Notes under the pieces: generated by a model | What the model was told of the DNA's origin: nothing | Databases searched by the model: none | The model's input: the letters and a program-made list of their open reading frames with translations, nothing else | Origin: Usnea hakonensis | Taxonomy: Eukaryota > Ascomycota > Lecanoromycetes > Lecanorales > Parmeliaceae | DNA: 64,000 bases | NCBI GenBank assembly: GCA_013423325.1 | Contig: BLJB01000008.1 | Span: 186,001-250,000, forward strand | Direction: 5' to 3' | Position numbers and translations under genes: made by a program | Part shown: positions 10,795 to 22,851 of the stretch, in pieces | How the letters are laid out: each line of letters begins with the position of its first letter | Numbering within the stretch: the stretch's first letter is position 1

Positions 10795-12506
10795 CACCTC
10801 ACGAGACGCGAAAGGTTGTCTGTAAGCTGAACAACGAACAGAAGAAGATACTTCAGGAGGCAGACCAGAAGATCCAGGATCGTGCTAAAGCTGAGTATTA
10901 CGAGCGATGCGACAAGGCGCGGAAAGAAGGTCATGACGTTCCTCTACCGAACCACCGCTCATTCTTAGAAGGGCGCACAAGCTTTGCGCAGCGACGGTGG
11001 TTCCCAACATTCTCGCCTTGTCGGATAAATACGGTCTGAATCTGACTGATACTGGATAACATCACAGCCTTCGTACAGTCGTTGGCTTGGTCATGCCTGT
11101 CAACAACGGACCGAGCATTTGAAAGTCAGAATGCAAAATACTGTTATGGAAAAGGTCGACAGCCTCGGAAATGACTTATAGACTGAGCACCAAGAGATTA
11201 GGAGACAGGAAAAACAATTCGCGGAAACCTCACAAGCAGGTCTTCGTTGCAATCAATGCGGAATGGCCGGATCAACCCATCCGAGCTAATCAATCGCGAA
11301 GGACTGGGGCAATTGTGCCGCAGAGATGCTCATTGAAGTCCACAAGTCAGTTCTCAGTCTTGATACAGATGGAATTGGTGATTTCCAGATTGCAGACTCC
11401 AGAGGAGTGAGTGCAGTGAGATGATAAGAAGTGACATACCACGACAAGACTGCAGCAATACTGGTCAATTACCACCGACCAACAAAGAGACAGCTATCGC
11501 GATCCGGCGTCGATTATTGCCGCGTTGCGGAGCCTCTGCGATCACTGAATATTGGCTGTTTGTGGTCTGTCTTCCTTGGCTTTCATTGAGTATGGCAAGA
11601 TTGAGGCATTAACGGAATTCCAGAGTTGTTTCCTGGTCCGAGAATACTTCGATTCGAAAACGCTACAAGACAACATCAAGTTCAGCGGTTTGCTAGATAG
11701 TGGGAAACAGTTGGCGGTGCCGTGGCTGGGGTCCAGAAAAGAGGCTGGCTGGCTTCATCACAGCAAATGAGAAGGTTGACACCATGAGCAATGAGTCTCA
11801 CAGAGAGACATTCTGGATAAAGCGTGATGTCCAAAGCTTTGCCATTGCCTCTCCAGTCAGAAGACACGTGAGCTACAAGTCGCTGTCAAGCTCTGTGAGG
11901 GGTATGTCAACCACGGAATCGAAGCGAAGCACATAGTAATTCTCACGGGATACATAGCGCAGGCCAGTCTGACCAAGCGAGTTTTGGCGTTAGCGGATGG
12001 GTTGCACGTCGTGGACAGCGGAACTATCGACGGGTATTAGGGTGAAGAAAGTCCCATTGCCATCCTGTGCATGGTAGGTTCGCAGAAATTGAGCTTCATG
12101 GCTTCCAGTGCGCGTCTACTCACTGGAGTCTCTCGATGACTTTATGGCGCGTACCGATACAGAGTCTACCAACAGCTCCTCATGCATTTATTGCCAGCAT
12201 GCTCGTCCTCTTGGCTTACTTTGTCAAGATCATATCCGCTCGACTACGACAACTTTGATTCCAGTTCATGGGCGGTACTATCAATTGTTGCGGCAAGGTA
12301 CGAGCATCGCATACGTCGCTACTGATTTGGAGACAGAACTTGGTGAAGAGAAGCAGGAGGTCAAGAAGGCGACCCTACAACTCCAAGAAATGGACGATCA
12401 ATACTCGTTACTTGCGAAGCATAACGTTACCAAGACTCCGACGATTTCATCACGCCCAATTCAGGATCTCAAGGCTATCGTCACCCGCGCCGCAGGCTTA
12501 TCTTAA
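10795..12506 (+). pseudogene. RIP-degraded SF1 (UPF1-like, AAA_12) helicase relic
   Basis: The best part is 11919-12160, where one frame reads KHIVILTGYIAQASLTKRVL, then TIDGY-stop-GEES, then GSQKLSFMA, then VSR-stop-LYG. These match, in order, SF1 helicase motifs of the UPF1/NAM7 type: motif IV (ILTPYKAQ), motif V (TVDGYQGEE) and motif VI (ALSRARYGLY). The first stop is TAG exactly where Gln (CAG) is expected, the second TGA in motif VI. Upstream, 10795-11040 encodes a charged segment (LPPHETRKVVCKLNNEQKKI) and 11552-11770 another open stretch; both may belong to the same gene. Downstream, 12108-12506 has a CxxC segment (SSCIYCQHARPLGLLCQDH) that could be a C-terminal zinc-binding tail. Walker A was not found. 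Confidence 0.5.
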
Positions 12507-12509
12507 TCT

Positions 12510-13274
12510 ACTTCTAACATTGAAGCAGCTAGGATTCTGGACTCCACGAACACCAGCCTCCTAGAAAGGACGTAACTCATTGCCGATTTATCTCCCAACG
12601 TCTTCATGCTAATCGTATCTGGTAAAGTTGAAATCTTCGATAAAGCTGATATACGGTGTATTGAATATGATACTTTATTCAATGTAAGTCTTATTACGGA
12701 CGAGAAGAGCTTACTAGTGTGCGGTAGCCTATTGAGCGATGAAAAGTGCGAGCTCTGGGAGAACTGGAGAAAGAGATATGCTGAGGGTGTGGTTTTGACA
12801 ATGGTTTAGACTCGACAGCCCATATAAGTAGCAATTTGGTACCACACATCTATATTGGGTAGTCCTTCTGGGCTGCCCCTGCTATTGATAACCCTTGTGA
12901 AGGGGGGCTTTTGACTGCAGCAAACCATTATAATGACCCGCAAGGGCTTCGCAGTGGTTTCTGTGAGAACAAATCGGGTTTCAATTTAGATGTCAAGCAA
13001 CACCTTCTTGTGGATTTTAAACTCAAGAAGATTTATTCCGACCGCGATCCGCTAACAACAACCTCAATGAAGTAGTGACGATGAGAGCGCCTCAGCCTCA
13101 GACGCTCGTCAAATTGTGCTCAGCTGGAGTTCTTCTTGGCAGAGGTGCAACATAGGGTCGCAGAGTTGTTGGCGGATCACAAGATAGCATCCATCGAAGC
13201 CAAAGACCCAATGACATGGAGATGATTGGCTATGAACCTATAATTACTAGTGGTAAGATGTTGACCTCATAGGA
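12510..13274. other. Gene-free stretch
   Basis: Short ORFs only (for example 12606-12809), no recognisable motif. Confidence 0.35.
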
Positions 13275-13480
13275 GCATAAGGAGATCACAAGAATGCGCC
13301 CATTCGAGTGAGGCCAAATGCACAGAAGAAGGATATGAAAGAGCTTTCTTTCAGAGTTCCCATCTAAGGAAACATCTGGATTGGCATACCAAAGCCCGAG
13401 AAAAACAGCTGCGAGACGAGGCAGAAAAAGACTTTGTCGCCGTGAAAGCCGATCCCCAAGAAAGCCATCCGAAGAAATGA
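13275..13480 (+). pseudogene. C2H2 zinc-finger relic
   Basis: One frame reads CAHSSEAKC, then a hydrophobic pair and SSHLRKHLDWH, giving a Cys-Cys-Phe-Leu-His-His arrangement close to a C2H2 finger. A basic helical segment (TKAREKQLRDEAEKDF) follows, and the frame ends at a TGA near 13480. There is no start codon or upstream exon. Cys spacing is wider than the usual 2-5, so this is tentative. Confidence 0.3.
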
Positions 13481-13779
13481 GCCAGTCAGGAAATCTCGAG
13501 ATGACTCGAGAGGCTACAACAACACTCACAAACATGTCGCCCAAAATTCGTAAGTGATGATCCCCATTTGCTGACCGTTTGGGAATCCATCAACGTATGA
13601 TCATATGTAGACTCAACAGAATTACAGCCAAGGAGAGTCTTTCCATTCCAGGTGTGGCAATATTTCTTTTTATAATATTAATAATCTTAATTTAATGGCA
13701 GAAAAACAAATTCGTGTGTGCATCTTCCACTGGAGGTATATCCACCAGTTGGTATAAAAAGCGGCTACTCGTGGCAAAT

Positions 13780-14658
13780 GTGCAATCCCGATCAACAAAG
13801 AGGCTAACAGCCACCTATCTGATGTTTGGAAAGACGAGAAGAAACACTTCTTTCCGAGCTTGAGCCTACGCCAGTTCTACAGCTCACCCAGTAAGGGCAC
13901 CTTCACCGAAAAAGTGACCATACTCGGCTTCTCTATTATCAACCTACTGAAGTACCTAGAAGAGCTCCCGGATGAGCCACCGGTTTCCTCTGTCGTCATA
14001 CTATTGTCGTACGCCATATGGTCCAAACGATCCATGTTTTAGGACGGGGATACCGCTGCTGCGAGAGAGAAAGAGCCATTTACAAGAGACTGCGTCGTGA
14101 GGCAATAGGGGACCTAGAAGACGATATGGAGGATAAAGAGAAAGTCTCACCGAAGAGGAATTAAACAAAGTGCATTCGCATTGCCCCAGCGTCTTTACGC
14201 GTGCCATTGCAGATGAGGCGCAAAAGGTGAAGTCCTTCAGAACGGTTACCATGCTCGAGGTTCACAGAGAATGGCCGCTAGTGAACAGATTTCCCAACGA
14301 AGATGTTGCTGCCGACCCCACTGTCGAGGAATTTGCAAGTTGTTGCGGGAAGTCCGACATAATCCAGGACTATTGGAAGTTTCATGCCTTGAGACCAGTC
14401 ATCGAAAGTCGTCGACAATCACTGTCTCATCGATCCGGTAGCCAGGAAGTACGAAAGGTGGATGCCTCAGTATTACCCTATGAGAAAGGAGGTTGTAAGT
14501 CTACCTCGAAAATTTCGTTTCCAAATTTCTCCTTGATTCTGATCAATATCACAGCGCGGCCAGTTGCGACCTTCGAATATATACAGTGGGAGAACATAAA
14601 AGCGTGTCCATCCCCTACCAAACTCATTCTTGCGAAGTCTCGGGATCGATCAGAGTGA
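13780..14658 (+). pseudogene. SNF2-like helicase relic
   Basis: The frame 13860-14042 contains SVVILLSYAIWSKRS, resembling the strand preceding the DEAD-box-like motif in fungal SNF2 proteins (VVLTSYxTWxxRS). A stop follows. After a further broken stretch the frame 14170-14658 contains RAIADEAQKVKSFRT, which fits SNF2 motif II (DEAx plus K(I/V)KN/S...T). Frames change at least once and stops intervene. Motif III (TATP) is not recognisable, so the fragment is incomplete. Family assignment is from motif shape only. Confidence 0.4.
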
Positions 14659-16550
14659 CCCCCACTTATCTGTTTTCTTTGTTTTCTTTTCTTCTCCCCT
14701 TGCACTTACTTGCACGCAGTAATGGCGCAGTTCACGCCGATCAACCAGCAAGTCGACCCCAATTCCAACGGCGCCTACTTCAGCATGCAGTTGCTAGAAG
14801 ACCCTAACACTACACACAATCTTCAATCACACACATGGATCAACCAAACTTACCCTCTCTTTTCGGTAATATAGGAAGCTGGTCGGACGGCATTGCCGCC
14901 CAACTTATAGCGATACTTCTAGCCCCACATCGGGAAGAGCTGAAGCTTTAATATGCTACGGGTGAGGTCTTTGCTTTGTATTGTTTCAAAAGGTGTATAC
15001 CCGCAAACACAAACCGGGTACTCCCGACAAACATCCTGTTCTATGCCACATACCCCAGATTACAATGTTTACAAGGCGCAGCGATTATGGCGTCCCCCAC
15101 CCCTACAAATATCCAGCAGACATGCAGACGACCTCTTACAACGAATAAGTAGGCGTCATCAATCTGAAGTTGCCCGGCTCCAAGCACGTCAGGCAATAGA
15201 GTATTGGAACTTGATGATATCCTTGAATAGCCCAATTCCGACATCATTTGCGATCTCCAGTTGCCCCAATCCTTCAAAAGTTTCAAACGGAAAGAGAGGA
15301 CCAAGCTTCCTGGAAAAGGGAGGGGAAATGAGCGAAGTTTTGTCAGCGGAAGCGAGCCAACCCACCGGCCTGGCGAAGGAGAGCCAACCAGGAGCAGTGC
15401 CTGAGAAACAGTCTGATAGAAGGCTCAGAGCTCCCAAAATTTTGGCCCAAGAAGCATCATACGCCTTGAAGTACGATCCGAAGCTTTAGAGGTGTACGGT
15501 TGAGATCCATTCAACTGGTCCACCGCATCCGTTATATTTGCACTCACATCCCCATCGAGTATCGATCTCTCCCGCCCGGCTCTGCAAAGCTCCCTGGTTC
15601 CCGAGTGCTTGCCGATATCTGTCCGTCTGCATGAAGTGGGTCAATTACCAAAGAGCATCGGAAACACGCCCAGCAGCTTTGGTACTTCCGTCTTGGCTTC
15701 TTCGACGCCATCAACAATGTCGACCGACACTCGCACATTTAGTGGTAGTCAGGATTGTGAATATTCCCGTTTCTTTCTGCCTGGGCTCATTGACACCCCG
15801 CCAAGACACTTCTGCGTAGCTGATCCCGATTACGTCGACCATCTTGACTCGGCTCAGTACAAGACTTTCGCTCCTGTCCACCATTTTGAACAGATAAATC
15901 CGATCACCGCGCGGTCTGTTCTACCCATCATCCTCAGCTACAAAAAATTGCGGCGTACGTTTACAGACGAGATCGAACCTCGACATGGCGCAAAACTTGT
16001 ATTATCAGTAATCTCAACGAAGCAACCCGCGCTTTTACGTTCCTAAGCACGCTCGCCAATGAGTGACAACCTCGACTGTTCACTGCGAACTTCTAGGGAG
16101 GTTTCAGCACATCTCGATGTCAAACCAGCTCGATCCAGATGAGTTGGAATCTCTTGAACGAAGTCTTATGGAAGATAGGGACAACGTGGCCGTGTGCATG
16201 GTGGTACAAGTCAACGTGGCCAATCCACATTATGAACTGCACTACAACAATGTTCCGACGAAATCCGCGACAAGACACATTCTTCTACGCACATCGAAGC
16301 TTCACTATGAAAACTCGCTTTAGTACTGCATCTTCCTTCACAGATAGACCCGCGGCCCGCCGACATGCTCCCCGCACTTCACCAAAACGCTCTAATAGTT
16401 TGGTCCTTGCCGCACGCGCTAGAAACATCCGCTTTTCATTGGCAGCGATTTTACCCCTGACTTGGGTATCGTTATTGTACTGGGTTATGAACGTGTAGTT
16501 GTATAAACAAAAAGAAGAGTGACGCCTGGGTTGTCGTTGTCCTTAACTTT
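14659..16550. other. Degraded stretch without recognisable genes
   Basis: An ATG at 14722 opens a 50-codon frame (MAQFTPINQQVDPNSNG...) that ends at a TAG. Further open pieces (14953-15489, 15609-16046, 16139-16498) have no identifiable domains and no consistent splice structure. Probably further gene fragments, but I cannot name them. Confidence 0.3.
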
Positions 16551-16803
16551 ATGGGTAAAGACGAACGCGCGAAGAGCTATCCACCCGTTTTCACGCTACG
16601 TGGGATCCTGCGCGATTCGTTTTATCCACAAGGGACAGGCTGCAAAAATGTGGGATGTAGAGTCAAAGATTTTCAAGTATGCACTGGTGGACGGCTACCA
16701 CCATATGCACGGAACGGAAGGCGCTGTTGCTAGGGGCATTCAGACTGCTTTGGCTATTGGACCACATCATTTAGGAGGAAAAACCTCGATACGAGAGTGT
16801 TAG
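16551..16803 (+). pseudogene. Small unknown gene, paralogue copy A (frameshifted)
   Basis: The ATG at 16551 starts MGKDERAKSYPPVF and reads through GILRDSF. An extra T near 16620 (TTTT instead of TTT) then shifts the frame, and the continuation RFIHKGQAAKMWD...KYALVDG...MHGTEG lies in the next frame to 16803. The shift is diagnosed by comparison with copy B at 19098-19454, which has FIHKGQAAKLFD and KYALVNG...MIGTEG in one uninterrupted frame. The DNA of the two copies has diverged strongly while the protein pattern is kept. Family and function are unknown. Confidence 0.5.
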
Positions 16804-17165
16804 TCTTCCTATGGAAGCTTTGATGCTGTTAAGGGAGCACAAGCAAGAGTCTACGGCTAGTCAGATAGACAATGCTGGAGGACTGCATCGCGGCTCGCGA
16901 GACTGCCTTATCGTATATACGGAGAGATCACGAGCTGATACGATAGGACTCGCAAACATTCGCCTAGAAGTTTTTCGTCGAGACCATCCTCATCATCCTC
17001 ATGCAGACTCTCGATACAACAGCAATCAGCACATTTCAAAATGTTCACGTTATCGGTCTCGTAAAGTCTTTAGAGCCTTGCCCTGACGCGTCTGATGACG
17101 TGGCGCCGCGCCTCAACAGATGCTTGCCTATCTTTCAGGGCATCTTCCCCACTGGGCAGGATCGG

Positions 17166-17387
17166 ATGGCAGCAGTCGGAAAGAAATGCCACTGGTGTGG
17201 ATGTACCGAAACATCAGCATGGGGTCGTGTTCGAGAAGACGAGACGCTCACGCAATACGAATGTCGGAGATGTCACGAGGTTGAATCCCGTCGTATATTT
17301 GATCCCGCCGAAGTTGCTGTCAGGGACAAGAGAGACCTGAAGCGTTCATGGGAATTAAAGGACATTTGTATTTATTTATCTCTATAG
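17166..17387 (+). pseudogene. GATA-like zinc-finger fragment
   Basis: A 73-codon frame from ATG 17166 contains CHWCGCTETSAWGR, a 21-residue loop and CRRC, giving a CxxC-x21-CxxC pattern with the CGxTxT..WxR signature of GATA-type fingers. The loop is slightly longer than the canonical 17-20. It is followed by a basic tail. The frame is open upstream to 17001 but without a convincing gene structure. It may be the C-terminal exon of the copy A gene just upstream; that linkage is inference. Confidence 0.4.
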
Positions 17388-19097
17388 CTGTCTTATTAGG
17401 ACCGATCCCCACGATTGGCATCCCGACCAAATAGGTTACCCAATGTCCAGCAGTACATGCGTTTGCATATTGACCACGTGTTATTCATGGATTACTCAGA
17501 TTGAAGAGAACTCCATCCTAGTATGGATATATACTTACAACGTGCGTAAGGTGGAAAGAATTGCTCACCGCATTTGGTGGCAAACCAAGAATGCAATGGC
17601 CTGGACGGGGGCTGTGCAAGCTTTCTTCTGTGGACGCTGGGGAGGGCATGGAGGGAGGGGAGGGAGGACGAGAACAGGAGGGAGAGGCAGGATCTGGAAG
17701 ACGAGAGGAGGGACCCTGCGATAGAGCAACTGAAGAATGAGGTGAAGACGGTCCGGTTTATCAGGCTTCTTCCTTGCTTCAAAAAGTTCTCTGTTTATTT
17801 TTCCATTTTAACATCTGATTCTGATCGAAATTTGGACATGTCGTGTTTGATATATATGATGATGACCATCTGTCATTCAAGGCAAGACTATGCCTCTATC
17901 TATCTCGTTATTGCGCAGGAAATTGGTTCCCCACAGCCCCCAATTGGACTTTATGATACACTTCAAGCTGGGTATTCCCAAACTAACCGCTTCCAGTGCT
18001 GCTGTTCATAACTTTCTAATCCAGTTTCTCCTATCTCAAGCTTGGGAACTTACAAACCAAATCTACTCCTTGGGGCCATGGACTATTTCTGCTTGGTACA
18101 GAGCCTTCCGGAGGATCGTTTCGTAATGGTGGAAAGCGAGTTGGGTCTGGTCCCGCTCATCGTATAGGGTCATTGCATTCTGGGCCTGTCGGTCTTTGTC
18201 AAAGACAGTCCAGATGAGGATGTGGATTTATTTTCATATTCCTTTCCACGTTCCATTCAACAGAACACAAGTACCCGCGAAAATATTCCTAACCTCAACA
18301 TTTCGTTCAATGATACAATTCCGAGTTTGAGGGAGACCGTTTTGGAAGGGCGTGAATTATCTGGTCGCAGCAATCCACCATGCCAGAGCCTCATTACAAC
18401 AACCAATATGAAGGACCAAATTACATTCTGAAAAGAGAAAGCTTGGGAAGCTGTCGATCAAAAAGATGGAGGAGCTAGAAAAAGACGGCAAGAAAATTGT
18501 TGATCTTGAAGGACATCTCAAGGAGGACACGATGGGTAATGAACCGCAAAAGAACAGAAAATTATCACAAAAGCTCGTCGTGCATGCATCTACGCAGTAC
18601 AACCTCACAGAGTCTCGCCCAGGCCCTTACCCAAGTAAAATATCCTCGACGAAACCAACCCTAGCAATCCGAGAGGCGAAAAAGTTGACCAATACCATTA
18701 ACGAAAGCCGGCTACTACTATTATATTAAAAACTAGCGCACGCAGGTCGCAGTATGAAGTAATATTCTGGATCTTGAATCTAATAAGGGAGCCAAATGAC
18801 ATTTTTAGGCAAGGGCACGAGTCTTAGAAGGTAGCCCAAAGCTGTCTCGAGGTACTCTCCTCCACTGTCCGTCCAAGTCCATGCGCTAACACCTATGGAA
18901 AATGCCATTATTTCACCTCGCGTATGCTAACGTTAATCGTCGGCTGATTGAACCTGCGCCCGTAACCAATCAACACAAGATGCAATCACGTGGAAAAGCC
19001 AGACCGGAACACCACGAGGTACGCGAATGTCAAGCTTTGCAACTCAGCTTTGATAGCGAAAAGGTTTTATCACAGACTAAATCTTTTTATTGCAACT
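17388..19097. other. Gene-free stretch
   Basis: Contains a G-rich tract near 17630-17710 and short ORFs such as 18466-18729 (Lys/Glu-rich), none with a recognisable domain. Confidence 0.35.
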
Positions 19098-19454
19098 ATG
19101 TCAACCCGTGAGGAGCGTTGCAAGAACTGGCCGTGCGTCTTCCAGGGCAAAGGACTGCTTAGGGCAAATTTCATACACAAGGGGCAGGCAGCCAAGCTGT
19201 TCGACACCGAGGCGAAAAGTTACAAATATGCTTTGGTCAATGGCGAACACAACATGATAGGAACAGAGGGCATGAAGGAAGGCTTCCCACCACGTCGCGC
19301 CGAGAAAATCGAAACGGCAGACGCAGTTATGCATGGTCTAATGGCGCAAGTACAAAGTGCCGATTACGAATCCCCCGTCCCTAAAGCCGAAGAATCCCCT
19401 CGCGAAGCTCCAAGATTTTATTGGGACTTCACGAAATACACTGTCCCGTGGTGA
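19098..19454 (+). CDS. Small unknown protein, paralogue copy B
   Basis: The ATG at 19098 gives an uninterrupted 118-codon frame (MSTREERCKNWPCVF...FIHKGQAAKLFD...) ending PRFYWDFTKYTVPW. Conservation of the pattern FIHKGQAAK..D.E.K..KYALV.G...M.GTEG with copy A at 16551-16803 argues that it was a real protein-coding family. No signal peptide, membrane segment or known domain is present. It lies inside the degraded island, so whether it is expressed is unknown. An additional 3' exon is possible. Confidence 0.4.
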   Translation: MSTREERCKNWPCVFQGKGLLRANFIHKGQAAKLFDTEAKSYKYALVNGEHNMIGTEGMKEGFPPRRAEKIETADAVMHGLMAQVQSADYESPVPKAEESPREAPRFYWDFTKYTVPW

Positions 19455-19746
19455 AGTAGGAAGACTGCTTCAACATCCCGATCGCAATTATAAGATGACT
19501 TCATGCGAAAGGGAGTACGACATTTACCAAAAGACTGGCAATCTAAGACCGGAGCCTGCCAGGAAAGGGGCCCGCAGGCGTAACTAAGCTCAGAAAAGGC
19601 ACGGTCTGCTAGAACACGCACTTCGACTTCTGCCTTCAGAACTCCGACCGAAGAGACACGTCAGGAATTGATCAAGCAAGCCAGGTGAAAAACTGGAATT
19701 AGCGTCTACTATTTACGACAATGCACCTGAAAACTGGCGACCAGGC

Positions 19747-20491
19747 TTGAGTCCCGTGTGGAAAGAGCGGAGAAGAATTAAGTCAAGCGTGCTCCCCAAG
19801 CCAGCCCAAACCACTCTCACTCAGTATGGAGACTTCAACATTTTCCCCATTACCAATACATCGACACGCAATCTCGACGCTTTTGAATCAATCGTCAAGT
19901 GGATGGGTCTAAGTGAAAAGCGACTGTTGACCTCAACAAGTAAAGCTATATACAACCTGATACATACCAATATCATTCGCTGGTGGGACTCGAAATTCTG
20001 CTTCTAAGTGTACTACAAGGACTCGAAAGACAAACCTGCGAAGTACCTACCGGTCGATACCGAATCTTACGAGCACATGAGGGATACTTACCCGAGCTGG
20101 ACCGTGATTATTGAAGGGCCATCTCTACCTTAGATAAGTCCGAAAGAAGACATCGAGTCTATAGAGAAAGATTGCAAGTAACGAACGATCAGAATGTTGT
20201 ACCAACTGTCTCAGCTTAACGTCAACAGAATCTATGAACTCGTATTCGTTCGTGTCGATATGCTGCCGACCGATTTGGTCTAGAAAACTGGATTCCGTCC
20301 ATTCAATCTACATCGGGTCCAATTCATCCAGTGCCGCGAGTACAACGTGATTAATATTACTGCTGATCTTCATGGATTCAATAGCTATCACACCAATATC
20401 CCTATCCTAAACCGCGATCCGAAGAACTAAGAATTCTAATTCCACATCTACCAGCAAGATTTATCCCGGAAAGGATTCCCCATCATATAGC
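19747..20491 (+). pseudogene. F-box-like protein relic with many in-frame stops
   Basis: A single frame can be read for about 250 codons. It has an F-box-like helical start (FESIVKWMGLSEKRLLTSTS, then KAIYNLIHTN) and later leucine-rich text (LSQLNVNRIYELVFVRVDML, then GFRPFNLHRVQFIQCREYNV). It is interrupted by stops at 20005-20007 (TAA), about 20131 (TAG), 20179 (TAA), 20281 (TAG), 20428 (TAA) and 20437 (TAA). There are no frameshifts before the last part. Most of the stops are TAA or TAG where Gln would fit, as expected from CpA to TpA. Assignment to F-box is by shape (hydrophobic helix spacing) and is tentative; the pseudogene status is clear. Confidence 0.5.
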
Positions 20492-22851
20492 ACATAGGAT
20501 GGGAGATATCACACAAAGAACGGGAGATATCAGTAAAGCATGATCTGGACACGAATCTCGTTCGGGGACCAGGGCATTTCCAAACCCCCGTTCGTCAACC
20601 TAAAAATCGAATATGCCAACGTCCTGGCTGCGGTGGCGGCGGTAGTTTAGAAGCCGTTACAGTGGAGCTCTCAGTTGCGAATATAGTATTACTATGGAAA
20701 GAATGGCGTGGATATCCGCTCTGTACCACATAATCAACATCTTCCTTTTAAAGTTGTCTAGATCTGCTGCAATTTGCTTTATTGCAATTACTTTAGGATG
20801 TGGTGGCTTCCATTGCTATTCATATAGTAAGTCTTTGTTGACTAGCGTAAAGAAAAAGTGACTAGCGATTTCAAGATCTTTAAAAGGTATCTTATCTAGC
20901 GGTTAGACAATCGACCTGCTGTGGCTATGTGCATATATGGAGGAAGTCTGAATTTCTGTTGTCTGCTTTCTGAACTTAAGTACATGATGGATCGGAACCG
21001 TTCATGGTATGTACATTCAAGCTGCTCTTGCCAATCAGATGCAATGGACCAAGCCATTTCGTACATCAGATCCCGTCAACTCCGCTACGATCGATGCATG
21101 GTTGAATTTCTGGTAGAACAGGTCGAAAGCGATATCTCAAAGGACTCAAGTTTACACACAAGCACTTCCAAGGGCCATTTGACGCTGAATCTTAGGCTTG
21201 AATGATGGATTTGGATCTCAGTCTGCTGATCACAGCGACCTCAGTTGCACACAATGTCTTCGATTTTGAAGGTTTCATGCCTTTCCTGCAAAATGCTTCT
21301 GCTTCGCGCATTTCCTTCCTCTGTTCGGGAATTCTCTCACATATTGATCCTGTTACTTTAAACTGTACTTGGAGGTCGAGTAATTGTCATTTCTTTGCTT
21401 CATATGCACTCATAGGCCTTGCAGCGTCGTTCGTTGGCCCTCCGAGGCCTGTTGGGCCGTCATTCACTTTGGCAACTCATTCACTTTGCTAGCCCATTCA
21501 CCACGATCACCATTTCATCCATTGTTTACAATCTCAAAAGTCCTTTCTAGGCTTCTCAATCCTGGCATCTCAATATTTGTCTTTTTTTCAGGAGTTGGAG
21601 TCGTACTACAAAAGTCTCCCGTAGGCTCTGCTGTCACATACCACCTCTGTTACGTCATCACTTTCCGAGTCTCCGGAGTATATCAACGCGACACCAACTC
21701 AGCGGAAGAATGCTCCGATATCTCAGCAGCAAGGAGTACAGCGAATCTTTGTAAACAGAGAGCAATTAAAATCTTCCGTCGGGCAACGACATGAATACAT
21801 TCATAACACCAATCTTCGCATATAATTGCCAACCCCCCGCTCCCCGAAACGCACTCAGCACACCAAATCCCTCAAAGCGACTCTCAGCCCCATCCATCAC
21901 GTCCATTTTAGCATGATCACTAGCTCGACGCGTCAAAAAAAACTAAAAAAAAAAAAATTCAAACACGCCAAGCGGGATTACTATCAAAAAAGCGCTCAAT
22001 TCGCGCTTCGGTTTCAAGATTAAAACACGATAGCTACCTCAGCTCTACTTTGTCAGGCTGGACGCATAGGAACAACACTCACCAAAGGGGGTTTTTCATT
22101 TGCAAATGAATGCTGCATTCCGAACGGATACGTGCATATAGCCAGATAGGTAGGTACGAGTAGAAGATGCCAAGGCTGATACAAGACCGGAAGAAGGTGA
22201 GAGGGGAAAAGGAAGCAAGCGGGAGGGAAGGATGGAAAGTACGAGGAGGAGGCAGAATAAGAGATCAGAAAAAAAAAGACGCGAGGAGAGAGGGAGAGAG
22301 AGGAAAATAAACGAAGAAATCGCAAAAATAGGAGGCAGGGAGAGATATTGCGATATCTACATCTTGGCGTGAGTCAGGAAACATGCTCACAGAAAATGAA
22401 AAAATAATACTCTTGGCGAGGATACAAAAGGATGAGAACTTCCCCCGAATAATGTTCTTTGTTACAACGATTGTTATCACAGTTTCATTAAGCAAGACGT
22501 GTTCGCTTGCCACGCTAGCGTCTATTGTTATCTCTCTCTCTACCACAGTTGCTGTATGATAACGAATCTTCTTGGATGAGAACTTAATAGCATTTTTGGG
22601 ATTCGGTATGTGATTCTATCGGCCGATTGGTAGCCATGATAGGCCTGCGGACCTTCTTTTGTGTTACTCGACGTTTCGGAGATTGCGTTGAGTAACCCGG
22701 CTTGCTGACACTTTTCCAGACCACAACCACAACCACTATCCGTCTGTACACATCCACCTGTACATTCCGAAGTCGACTAGAGTCATCCTATACGTCGTTA
22801 TCCAGTACCCACCTCGACGACAACCTTCCATATCGGCAAGACACCACCAAC
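20492..22851. other. Gene-free stretch, right end of degraded island, amidoligase promoter
   Basis: Contains a short repeated motif (GGGAGATATC at about 20500 and 20522), an A-rich run near 21940-21957, and GA-rich DNA at 22180-22300. ORFs at 20921-21794 carry no recognisable motif. The last few hundred bases should hold the amidoligase promoter and 5' UTR. Confidence 0.4.
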
